Shown piece after piece: positions 44,454 to 54,069 of a DNA stretch of 64,000 nucleotides. The stretch's first letter is position 1. Every line of letters begins with the position of its first letter. A program made the translations under genes and the position numbers. The notes below the pieces were generated by a model. That model was not told where the DNA came from. It did not search any database and saw nothing but the letters and a program-made list of their open reading frames with translations. This DNA comes from Tieghemostelium lacteum (taxonomy: Eukaryota > Evosea > Eumycetozoa > Dictyosteliales > Raperosteliaceae): contig LODT01000035.1 of the NCBI GenBank assembly GCA_001606155.1, positions 858,658 to 922,657 on the forward strand, written 5' to 3'.

Positions 44454-45651
44454 ATGTCATTTTTAATAAAATCAATTAGTAATAGTTATAAATTCACTAG
44501 TAATAATATATTTTCATGTCTAAATAGAAACTCTATATACAATCCAATTTGGAATATAAATTTACAGAATCAACTAAATAGTTTTACAAGAAATTACACA
44601 ACAGAAACCAAATTCACAACCATTGATATAAATAGTTATGATAGTAAGAAACTAAAGAATGTAATTAGAGTTGGATTGTTTAAATTCAGTGATAAAGATT
44701 TGACATTAGATAAACTAGTTGAATCCATTCCATCTGAAATTTTAGAGAATGGAACCTTTTACAGAGACACAAAGAGATTTGGAAACTATCTCTACAAAAT
44801 ATCATTTACAACACCATCAAAAGCAATGGATTTTTATAATCATCTTAAATCTATAACTGAAAAGGGTAATTACATAGGTTCAAAGTAGTTTAGGAAAACA
44901 TATCATCTAATTAGTTTACCTTTATTTACAAAAACATACAGATGAAAAAGTTTCAAAATTAAAATTAACTTATCCATTTGTTAATCTTGTAAGATCAAGT
45001 ATGGATAGAATATATAATATAACCGATGAGGAAATTGAAAAATTACCAATACCGCAATTGAATACTCAATTGACTATAGTAAAGGAACAGGGTGATATTG
45101 ATAATGCAGTTAGATTACTGTTGAATGGTAGATTACCAAATGAATTAATAGATGGAGAGGAAATGCCTGTATTGGGATTCGATTGCGAATGGCCTGGTTT
45201 GAGAAAGTTTTTAGTTGGTGAGAGTGCAAGAGTATCTCTGATACAATTGTCAACAGACACACATACATGTCTATTTAGAGTAAACCTTTGTGGATTGGAT
45301 AGAACATCGTCACTTGGACGATTGTTACTCAGTGACAAAATACTTAAAGTTGGTCATGGAATAGGTAAAGATGCAAATAAAATTCAAAAAGATTGGGGTT
45401 TCTTAATGGAAAATATTGGTGATATTTTCTATCTTCCAATAGTCCAAAGAATGATAAATAGAGATTTGGTCTCTGTTGCTGCTGTTTTTGATCAAGTAAA
45501 TCTGAAAAAGAATAGAACAACTTTGATTTCTAATTGGGCAACTACAGGTGATCTTACAAATCAACAAATTCAATCATCTGCCAAAAATGCATATTATGCC
45601 AGACATTTATATTTCAAATTAAAAGATATGAAACCTGATGTTGATTTATAA
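44454..45651 (+). CDS. Mitochondrial RRM-like domain fused to a degenerate DEDD exonuclease fold
   Basis: Exons 44454-44877 and 44942-45651 give 377 residues. A likely mitochondrial presequence (Ser/Asn/Arg-rich, few acids) precedes a beta-alpha-beta module. That module runs VIRVGLFKF, LDKLVESIPSEIL, GNYLYKISFTT, SKAMDFYNHLKSI and, only after the splice, VSKLKLTYPFVNL. The second part is an RNase D/WRN-type fold with VLGFDCEWPG (exo I) and ILKVGHGIGKDANKI (exo II). Exo III, usually YAAxDAY, reads SSAKNAY, so the metal-binding Asp is Asn and the Tyr is absent. It is therefore probably inactive and RNA-binding. The intron donor GTTCAA is weak; a separate exonuclease gene starting at 45001 is the alternative. 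Confidence 0.6.
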
Positions 45652-45746
45652 ATAAATAATAATTCACCACCTTCTCGTCTTTCTATCTATATATCCTCTT
45701 GCCAAAAGTTTTTACATTTTCATTTTTATTTATACACCTTGTCGAA

Positions 45747-47285
45747 ATGATAAGTAATCGAGTGTTTTTAAGAGGATATTGTACGGTTATAAACAATATT
45801 GGAACTCCAAATCTATCAAATTTCAAAGTAAAGGATAATAAAGAGATTAAATTAGAGGTATTTCAAAATCCGAAACAATATCATAATATTCGGTCATTGA
45901 TTGTTGTAAAAGGTAAACAAGTTCAACATAGAGACTTACTTTTAGAACAACTTAGAAATAATATACCAAAATGTGGTTGGAATACATCAAAACACTCTGA
46001 TAATATAATATTGGGTGATTTTACACCTAGTAGATTTAAAGAGTTTATTGATGCATCGTATGTTATGAATTCAGAAACACAGCATAAGAATATACTTAGA
46101 TATCAAGATAACCAGTCTCAACCTTTTTCAGGGTTTAGCAAACAGGTGTTACCAAATTGTAAACATCTTCAGTCAAAGTCACATAAAGAGTGGGTCGATG
46201 AAATATGCTCACAAGTTATACAAGCATACATGCACTGTAAATTCACAAAATGGCGTCTACAGCTCATGACCTCTATAGCACCAATTCTAGAAAAACGACA
46301 AAATAGAGGAAAAATAGAAGATGATATATTAGATCGTTTAAAGGTTTTAAATAGACCACTACAGAAACTGTATAATCATGCTACAAAACAGAATTTAGTT
46401 ATACCTTTGGAACCTACTGAAACCCTAGTTCAGGTTTTATTTACAAATTTTGATAGTGGGTATATAAGTGTATCTACACCACCGATAAGAGAATATTTCA
46501 GTAAGATGATATCGTATTATCCTGCTGGCCAATGCATAGATTTATATGATAGGCTACGAAGATATCTCACAATGATGTATCGTGAAGATACACCATTGAA
46601 GTCTATACAATATATAATGGATAAGGTTCACAACCCCTATTTGACAACCGACAAGAATGAGATTTTAGAACTCATAAGAGTATCAACATCCAATGATTTG
46701 GTCAAACTGTTCCTTCCCTCCAAAAGCTTTGTTAAATTATTTGAACTTGAGCTGCGCTATCCTTTATTTGCAAAAATGAAAAAGGGTGAAAGTGTAATTG
46801 ATTTAGGGTCGTCTCCAGGTGGTTGGACACTCTATGCACTTTTAAAAGAATGTAAAGTCGTATCCATTGACAAGTCACCTTTAGATATCAATTTTCTTGA
46901 CTATTTAGATAATGGGGACCCTAATTTAGTATTTCATCAAATGGACGCACAAGAATATGCTGTACCTGATAGCACTAGATTTGATTGGCTTCTAGTAGAC
47001 ATGAAAGTATCACCAATGAAATCACTTCAACTCTTGGAAAAATGGTTACAAAATCGACATTGTAAACATTTTATAGTAAACCTCAAATTAGTTAGTGGTG
47101 ATAATACAATACAAATGGATAGATATATAAAATCATCTATTCTTCCACTGACTAGATATCTCAATTGTCATTGTCTAGATTCCAACGGCGAGAAGGAACT
47201 TACACTCTTTGGTACTATAAACAAACGTGCTCATCCAGAATCACCAGATCTCATGTTTGATAACGATGATAATGATGATTATTAA
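45747..47285 (+). CDS. RlmM-like rRNA ribose 2'-O-methyltransferase, mitochondrial candidate
   Basis: 512 residues, intronless, starting at the ATG at 45747. The head (MISNRVFLRGYC) looks like a mitochondrial presequence. The C-terminal FtsJ/RrmJ-type Rossmann domain has VIDLGSSPGGWTLYAL (SAM site), CKVVSIDKSPL, DWLLVDMKVSPMKSL (the Asp of the catalytic set) and HFIVNLKL (the Lys). The order and the WLxxxxC...NLKL spacing match bacterial RlmM, which methylates 23S rRNA. The middle carries a helical region with CIDLYDRLRRYL. The product should modify the mitochondrial large-subunit rRNA; target site and origin are inference. It ends 15 bp from the SRP receptor gene. Confidence 0.78.
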   Translation: MISNRVFLRGYCTVINNIGTPNLSNFKVKDNKEIKLEVFQNPKQYHNIRSLIVVKGKQVQHRDLLLEQLRNNIPKCGWNTSKHSDNIILGDFTPSRFKEFIDASYVMNSETQHKNILRYQDNQSQPFSGFSKQVLPNCKHLQSKSHKEWVDEICSQVIQAYMHCKFTKWRLQLMTSIAPILEKRQNRGKIEDDILDRLKVLNRPLQKLYNHATKQNLVIPLEPTETLVQVLFTNFDSGYISVSTPPIREYFSKMISYYPAGQCIDLYDRLRRYLTMMYREDTPLKSIQYIMDKVHNPYLTTDKNEILELIRVSTSNDLVKLFLPSKSFVKLFELELRYPLFAKMKKGESVIDLGSSPGGWTLYALLKECKVVSIDKSPLDINFLDYLDNGDPNLVFHQMDAQEYAVPDSTRFDWLLVDMKVSPMKSLQLLEKWLQNRHCKHFIVNLKLVSGDNTIQMDRYIKSSILPLTRYLNCHCLDSNGEKELTLFGTINKRAHPESPDLMFDNDDNDDY

Positions 47286-47299
47286 TAAAATAAATGAAT

Positions 47300-48278
47300 T
47301 TATTTTAATAAAGTTTCAGAAATGAAGTCTCTAATGGGTTGAAGTGATTCCACTTCATTTTCACCAGTTGCTGTTACGGTACCATGTGCAAATTTAATGT
47401 CTTGAGGTAATTGATCAAATTGGAATGGTGTTCCTTCTACACCTAAAATGATTTCTTTTCTATCGTCTTCTTGATTGAGAACAACTGGTGTTGAACCTCT
47501 AGTAGTTCTCAAATCATCAATTTCACTCTCAAGTACCTGTTGAATATGAGAGGCATCATTTGAACTATCCAAATCCATCTTATTCAAATAGAATAAAATT
47601 GGTATTCTCTTTTCATTAACCTCATGAATAGTAAGAATATCATAGAGATTAGATGCCTCCAATTGAGCCTGTTCGTCAAATTGGGAGTTATCAATGAGGT
47701 ATATAATGCAACCTGCTTGGTCTAGAATCTTTGGTAACAGTGATTTCATTTTTGAGTTACCTGGAACATCAATAAGAACTAGTTTCTTTCCATTCTCAGT
47801 TTGATAGTTACCACTATTCACTGACATACTAGTATAGGATTGTAATAACTTTTGAATATTTGAAAGTTTACTAAAAAGTGATGTCTTTCCTGACCCTTGT
47901 AATCCTAATATAACTATATTTTTACCTCTTTTAACACTCTTTTTACCTGCACTAGTTGATCCTCTATTTGATGATCCTCTAGATCCTCTATGACCATTAC
48001 TATTACCAAATACTATTGCAATATTAGAAAAGTGTTAATTAACCTATCAGACTGTACCCTATATAACATTCACAATTATACAAACTTGCTGAAACAAAAA
48101 TTAAAACTAATAAACTAACTAATACTAAAATTAATTGATCTGCATTGAAAGGTAAATTATATGGTTTCAGTAGTTCCTCTATTGGTTGTGAAAGTTGATC
48201 ATAATATGGTATTAATTTCATTTTACTGATAACATTATCAGTTAATGGTAAAACTTTTTCTTTAAATACAGAGGACAT
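47300..48278 (-). CDS. srprb: Signal recognition particle receptor subunit beta
   Basis: ER membrane GTPase that anchors the alpha subunit. Exons 48086-48278 and 47300-48012 (GTTTGT donor, AATAG acceptor) give 301 residues. One N-terminal span (QLILVLVSLLVLIFVSA) is followed by a Gly/Ser/Arg linker and the Arf-like G domain. The G domain has LGLQGSGKTSLFSKL (P-loop), LIDVPGN (G3), IIYLIDNSQFD and FYLNKMDL (G4). An Asn/Asp-rich stretch replaces the usual G4-G5 loop. The family-typical GSVSAAD-like end is replaced by FAHGTVTATGENEVES. The gene converges with the RlmM-like gene. Confidence 0.9.
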
Positions 48279-48553
48279 TTATAATGATAAAATATTTATA
48301 ATAATAATAAAAAGATAAAAAAATATTTTTGGTCAAACACTGACTGACAAATCAAAAATTTTGAAAACTATTCATCTTCAAGTTAATTATTTGACTTTCT
48401 TCAAAAAAAATTTTAATATATAATTATAATTTAGATAAGTTTCACAAAATTATTATTTGTATAAGCTTTCAAAAATGTGAGATATTTATGAGAATTAAAT
48501 TTTTTATTTTTTTTTAATTTATCTTTCACTTCAATTCAAATGACTTTCATAAA

Positions 48554-49805
48554 ATGTCAACATATAATTGTAATAATATAAATACAGAAACTAATTTATT
48601 GTTAATTGATAATAATGTAAAGAAACGCTTAAATTATCAATTGTTAAAATATACACTCGAAAATATAAAAATAGATAGTGCTACTTTGTATATATGTATT
48701 ATTAATATTGATTTTAAAAATGTTTGTATATATATATATTATTACACAATCAAAGTAGTTCAACCTATATGTGGATTCTAATTATTTTCATTTACAGATT
48801 GAAAAAGTTATAAAAGTTTTAGAATACTATTATGAAAAGGCATATGATATCATTGTGGATTTGGAGAAGGTATTAGATTACTCTGTGACTATACTGCTAC
48901 CTGAACTCTATCAAATAGAAAATGATATCAATCAAATTAAATTAACAGATCCTTTAGTAGACCCACTGATTAATATAAAATTTTTGTATAGTTATATAAT
49001 GTCAATGATAAGTGCTATTGAACATCAACATAAGAAACCTAGTAGGAAACTGTACATGTCATCTGCATTGATGACTCTACCGTTTCTTACAACATTAATA
49101 GAACATGAATTCCAAAATAGTAATATACTAATGAATGTCTATCCGGAGATGGTATTCAAATACAGTGATCTTTTGAAAACTGAGTTAGGGACTATAAGAA
49201 AGAGTAACCAATTACTCTATACGATACCCCCAATTACTACATACAAATTCAATCATGTCTATGTTGGTGGATTTTTTGATTATTTCCATTTAGGGCACAA
49301 AGAGTACCTTTCCATAGGTGCACTAGTTTCAAAGAATAAGTTTTTTATATCAGTTTTACAGAAACCATCGATATCAAATAACAGTTTTACCAGTAACAGT
49401 TCTTTAGGTGATATTATGAATTCACGAATTGATTCATCACCATTGAAATCCAAAGATGATCTATCACAAAGTATTGATATTCGAATGGATCAAATTCGAC
49501 AATTCTTTAGACTATTTCATCCACATCACTCTTCAATTGAGATTATTACCAATAATCGTTGTAATAATATAGCATTATGTCCAATGACCTTTGTTGAAAT
49601 TGGATCCATTGCAATTATAGTACCTACTGAAACTATTCAAACCGCAGAGAAGCTTAACGAAATTAGAAATCAACGTCAACTCACACCAATACAATTATTC
49701 AAAATCAAAGAACTTACTCACAATCAAATGAAGATATGTTCAACCAATATAAGAGCACTGGTTTTCAGTCGAATAAATGCTCATCAAAATGAAGTTGATA
49801 TATAG
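48554..49805 (+). CDS. Phosphopantetheine adenylyltransferase-like protein (PPAT/Cab4 type)
   Basis: Two exons, 48554-48721 and 48798-49805, 391 residues; the GTTTGT donor joins INIDFKN to IEKVIKVLEYYY in phase 0. A helical N-terminal region precedes the nucleotidyltransferase domain at about residue 205. That domain begins NHVYVGGFFDYFHLGHKEYL, in which HLGH is the nucleotide-binding HxGH motif. Eukaryotic PPAT makes dephospho-CoA from phosphopantetheine. The ATP-side motif after ISV differs and a long Ser-rich insert follows, so substrate choice is uncertain. It could be a catalytically altered paralogue. Confidence 0.72.
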
Positions 49806-49957
49806 TTCATCACACGAAAAAAAAAAAACATTGTAATTTGTTTAAGGTTTTAGTATTGTTGTTTTGTTTGTGTTTTTATTTGTTTAAAATTAAATAATTA
49901 TTACTACTATTATTACTTTAGGTGAAGATTAATTGTATATATAATGTTATGATTCTA

Positions 49958-52243
49958 TTATTTTGTTATAAAGTCGTCTGATTCAGGATCTGAAGTATCT
50001 TCTAATTTTAGATTATCAGTTAGAATTGCTCCACCACCCGAACTATACAGTGGAGATGAAGAATTATTATTATTATAACCACCAGTATTAGTGTTAGATA
50101 GATGTTGATTGTTTCTAAAGTTATTATTGTTATTTGTTAGTGGATTAAAATGTTGATTGTGGTGTAGGGAATCATCATCATCATAAGAATGTTGATCAAA
50201 TGCACCACGAACTGCTGGAATATCTAAATTTTGTTGTTTACCCATTTGGTCAGGGTCCAAGTTACTATGTGACTGTCCTTGTGAGATTGAATATTCTAAA
50301 AATGTTACAGCTTCATAATTGGATTCAAAAATGTACTGTGGAGTGATGATATCATACAATCCAGATTTCTTGAATGAGTCCTTGATTTTATCTGACATTT
50401 GGACAAAAGCTACTTTTACATTACGACGATGATAGGCCTCTACCATTTCCTGAATAGTCATCAAGGCACTAGCATCCATTACTGGAATATTAACTACATT
50501 GATTATAATCGATTGTAATGGTGTTGAACCAGACCCTGTGGTAACAGCTGACCTATCCATCATTTTCTCAATTTCTGAGAGTAATTGTTTGAATTGACTG
50601 ATATTTGCAAAATATAAAATCTCATCAACTCTTACCAAGAGGATACCTTCAATTGGTTCGGCTTCTGGGAACTTGGCAACATCCTTGAATCTGTTAGTTC
50701 CAGGTACACGTCCGAGTACACTGTAGACATGTGGTGATGATGAGTGTTTAAGTACCAAGAATATACACATACCGACGGAGATCAAGATACCCAATTCAAC
50801 TTCCAAAATGAAGGTTGCAAGCAATGCAACAGTGAACTGTGTCAAGTCACCCCAAGAACGTGTCTTCCAAAGGAATTGAACTTCATGAATCTCAAGAAGA
50901 CCGAAAGCAGCTACAAAGATGATAGCAGCCATTGCACATTTGGGTAGATAGGTGAAAAGACTGGTCAAGAACAAACAGGTAAAGAGCAGTATACAGCTGG
51001 TAAGGAACCCTGATAGACAAGTTCTGGAACCTGCGCTATCTTGAATAGCAGTACGTGGGATAGATGCAAATACAGGGTAGGTTTGGAACATGGAACCTAG
51101 AATATTAGCAGTACCAAAAGCAACCAACTCTCTATTACTTGAAATCTGATAATTATGTTTAGTTGCCAAACCCTTAGAGACAGCAGTTGCCTCTACAAAA
51201 CCCACTACCACCATTAAAAATGCGTTTGGCAAAAGTGCTTGTAATTGCGAAAATTTCAAATTTGGGAAATGGGGTAATGGAAAACCTCCTTTTATATTTC
51301 CGAGAATAGCTAGATTGTGGTTATCCAATCTGAAGAAATAGGTAACTAGAATACTGATAATAACCAGAATCATAATCTCTGGGATGTATTTTGCGTTCTT
51401 GAAACCCTTCTTCGCCAAACCTTGCTTGACAAAACGCATGGTAAAGAGGAACACAATACAACATACAGAGAATACAATAGTGTAGGTGTTAGCCTCTTTA
51501 ATTCTCTTGCAAGCCTCGTAAAATTTCTCGTAGGGTCCCATGTGGGTGTCAAACTTCACACCAATCAAAGCGTCCAATTGACTGATGGCAATAATCAATG
51601 CAACGGCATTAATGAATCCTGACAATACCCATCTAGAGAGTAACCCACCCATGAACCCAAATTGGAAGACACCAAAGAGGAATGATATAATACCAACGAG
51701 GAATGCTAAACTGTGTGATATCTCTGCTAGGTTTTCAGTTTCGGGGAAATCTGCTAGAATACTACCTAAAAGCACTGAAAGCAGTGCTTCAGGTCCTATA
51801 GCGAGTTGCTTACAGCTACCCATAAAGGAGTAGATTACTAGAGGCAACCAACCACTATACAGACCGTAGATAGGACTGAGTCCTGCAAGAATGGCATATG
51901 CAAGACCTTGTGGCACCAACATGATAGCCACAGTCACAGATGACAATAAGTCACCAATAAGATCCTGTTTTGTGTAGGATCTAATCCAGTTGACTATAGG
52001 AAGGTACAATGGCAGACGAGTTCTAACTGCCTTTATAGCCTCTTTGGGATTCTTAAGTTCCTCTTTTGTGATAAATTCCTCAATCTCCTCTTCCTCTGAA
52101 TGTAGTCTAGGTGAGAGGTATCTGCTACTAGAAGATTTCTTTGTAGTGCTGTCACTGTCGCCTTCCATCTCAATACTGAGATCATTTCGAGATGTTGAAC
52201 TATTTTGAATCCATTCTCTTGTGTTTTTTAAATGGTCTCCCAT
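49958..52243 (-). CDS. SulP/SLC26 sulfate-type anion transporter with STAS domain
   Basis: 761 residues, intronless. About twelve to fourteen membrane segments: LLSSVTVAIMLVPQGLAYAI is the SulP signature region, then YGLYSGWLPLVIYSFMGSC, FQTYPVFASIPRTAIQDSAG. The STAS domain (about 520-650) begins GILLVRVDEILYFANISQFK and contains IINVVNIPVMDASALMTIQE, the DAS phosphoacceptor-like site. An Asn/His-rich tail with an acidic end follows. The substrate may be sulfate, or another anion as in animal SLC26. The N-terminus is Ser-rich (residues 30-45) and could be phosphorylated. The start at 52241-52243 is the first ATG. Confidence 0.92.
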   Translation of the reverse strand: MGDHLKNTREWIQNSSTSRNDLSIEMEGDSDSTTKKSSSSRYLSPRLHSEEEEIEEFITKEELKNPKEAIKAVRTRLPLYLPIVNWIRSYTKQDLIGDLLSSVTVAIMLVPQGLAYAILAGLSPIYGLYSGWLPLVIYSFMGSCKQLAIGPEALLSVLLGSILADFPETENLAEISHSLAFLVGIISFLFGVFQFGFMGGLLSRWVLSGFINAVALIIAISQLDALIGVKFDTHMGPYEKFYEACKRIKEANTYTIVFSVCCIVFLFTMRFVKQGLAKKGFKNAKYIPEIMILVIISILVTYFFRLDNHNLAILGNIKGGFPLPHFPNLKFSQLQALLPNAFLMVVVGFVEATAVSKGLATKHNYQISSNRELVAFGTANILGSMFQTYPVFASIPRTAIQDSAGSRTCLSGFLTSCILLFTCLFLTSLFTYLPKCAMAAIIFVAAFGLLEIHEVQFLWKTRSWGDLTQFTVALLATFILEVELGILISVGMCIFLVLKHSSSPHVYSVLGRVPGTNRFKDVAKFPEAEPIEGILLVRVDEILYFANISQFKQLLSEIEKMMDRSAVTTGSGSTPLQSIIINVVNIPVMDASALMTIQEMVEAYHRRNVKVAFVQMSDKIKDSFKKSGLYDIITPQYIFESNYEAVTFLEYSISQGQSHSNLDPDQMGKQQNLDIPAVRGAFDQHSYDDDDSLHHNQHFNPLTNNNNNFRNNQHLSNTNTGGYNNNNSSSPLYSSGGGAILTDNLKLEDTSDPESDDFITK

Positions 52244-53128
52244 TTCTATATCCTATACTAATACTACAACCACTAAGTCTATCTCAGTAGCTTATTTATA
52301 AATTTCTTAAACTTGATATATAAATACTAAGTTTTTGTTTTTTTTTTTTTGAATTTGTTTTTATTCCCTCTTAAACCACTATTGTGCAAATTAAAATTAT
52401 TTGTTTTTTTTTATTTTGTCAAAATGTAATCTGATATTTTGAGTGGGTTTTATACTGAAAAACAAATCGAAATCTATTAATGATATTACTCTCTGAACTG
52501 TATGTGTTATAATTTAATAACAATCAAAAAGTTATAAATACCATCAAAAAAAAATATGAATTTTTTTTCGATAACTTTTTTTTAGAGTGAATGGTGAAAA
52601 AAAAAAAAAAGTCTCTCACACAAAAATTGGGTAGGGTAGGGTAAATGACTCCATCAAAACAACAAAAATCGAAAAAAAAATTTCAAATATCCTGGTCTTA
52701 AGATGAAACAGGTGAAAACTCAAATTTATAAATATAACTAATGATATTCAATTAACGAATTTTTTTTTTTCTATTTGTAAAATAATATTCACCCACTTAT
52801 TATTTAGTTTTTTATTCCACGCTATGGTGAAAGTGTGGGGATTAGGATATTTTTTCTCTAACACATTTACACATTTCTATAATTAAATTTGGACATGTTT
52901 ACAGATCGGTAAATTCAAAAACAATGAAAAAATTAATGAAATTAGTTGTAAATTCACACACCAACACATAATTAGGATAATGAAATATTATATTTTCCAT
53001 TTCATTCTTCTTATTTATTTTAATTAAAAAAGTATTACTGTTATTTTATCTATCTATAGTTTTTCTTTTTATATTTTTATATCTTTTAGAGTTTAGTATT
53101 AATATATAGAAAATAAAATAATAATAAT
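52244..53128. promoter_or_regulatory. Long divergent spacer of SulP and aquaporin genes
   Basis: 885 bp, the longest gene-free stretch except around the transposon. Homopolymer A/T runs are interrupted by GGGTAGGGTAGGG at 52629-52641 and GTGTGGGGATTAGG near 52833-52846. It probably holds two promoters. No gene is seen on either strand. Confidence 0.4.
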
Positions 53129-53956
53129 ATGGCATTTTTAAGATTGTTAACATATGATCCAAGTAAGGATCCAACAAAGATTGCCTACAGAAAACCAATA
53201 TCCAAAGGACACAAGGCATTCAGAGGATTTTTTTCAGAGATGTTGGGTACAGCCTACTTAGTATTCTTTGCTTGTGTTTCAGTACCTGCAGCATTCTCAT
53301 TCAACTCAACAGATGGAGCTGGTAGAGCACTGTTGGCAGCACTCATCCAAGGTATGGCTTTGGCAGCTTTGATTTGGGCTGTATCAGGTATTTCAGGTTG
53401 CAATTTGAATCCAGCAGTTACCATTGCAAATTTTCTCTCTGGTCGTGTAGGTTTGGTTGACAGTTTAGTTTATATAGTCGCTCAGATTATTGGGTGTCTT
53501 ATAGGTGCAGGTTGTGCATTTGGTTGTCTTCCTGGTGTTTTACGTTTCCAAATTGGTGTACCTCGTCTAAGTCCTGCAATGAACACTGGTGAGGGTTTCC
53601 TATTGGAGATGTTGTTAACTTGTATCCTATGTCTCACTGTATTGGGTACCTCTGTATTCAATGTATGGGATCGTAGACTTAATAGAATTGCTCCATTTGC
53701 TATTGGTTTGGCTTTACTTGTTGGTGTTGCTATTGGTTTTAATTTCACTGGTGGTGCTTTGAATCCAGTCAGAGTATTGGGTCCATCTATTATCTCTGGT
53801 CACTGGTATTCACATTGGATCTATTGGTTAGGTCCAATTGTTGGTGCTATTTTAGCTGCCTTTATCTATCGTTGTCTATTCCAAGAACGTTTCGATGTCA
53901 TTGACAGACCAGGTTATATTGAACCAACCTATGAAGGTAGTTTTGAAACTTATTAA
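53129..53956 (+). CDS. Aquaporin (MIP family) with NPV second motif
   Basis: 275 residues, intronless, six membrane spans plus two half-helices. The first pore motif is canonical (GCNLNPAVTIANFLSGR, around residue 93). The second reads GGALNPVRVLGPSI around residue 211, so the usual NPA alanine is Val. Downstream residues (RVLGP) keep the pore arginine. N- and C-termini are short and cytoplasmic. In dictyostelids aquaporins matter in osmotic stress and spores. The NPV change can narrow the pore without abolishing transport; the effect is unknown. Confidence 0.93.
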   Translation: MAFLRLLTYDPSKDPTKIAYRKPISKGHKAFRGFFSEMLGTAYLVFFACVSVPAAFSFNSTDGAGRALLAALIQGMALAALIWAVSGISGCNLNPAVTIANFLSGRVGLVDSLVYIVAQIIGCLIGAGCAFGCLPGVLRFQIGVPRLSPAMNTGEGFLLEMLLTCILCLTVLGTSVFNVWDRRLNRIAPFAIGLALLVGVAIGFNFTGGALNPVRVLGPSIISGHWYSHWIYWLGPIVGAILAAFIYRCLFQERFDVIDRPGYIEPTYEGSFETY

Positions 53957-54069
53957 TAAATTCTTCAATATGGCATATCTTTAATCAAAATAATTTTTTT
54001 TTTTAATTTTTTTACAATATCTTGATTTATCTAAAGATATTTTATAAATGTTTGGTGTAAATTTTCAAT

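Noticed and set aside
45001-45651. Exonuclease as a separate gene starting at 45001
   Set aside because: The frame is open back to the acceptor at 44941 and joins the upstream exon in phase, and the joined region completes a beta-alpha fold. Kept as the stated alternative.
52629-52641. GGGTAGGGTAGGG as telomere repeat or G-quadruplex
   Set aside because: Only about two and a half units and three G-runs; it does not match a telomere array and gives no quadruplex by itself.
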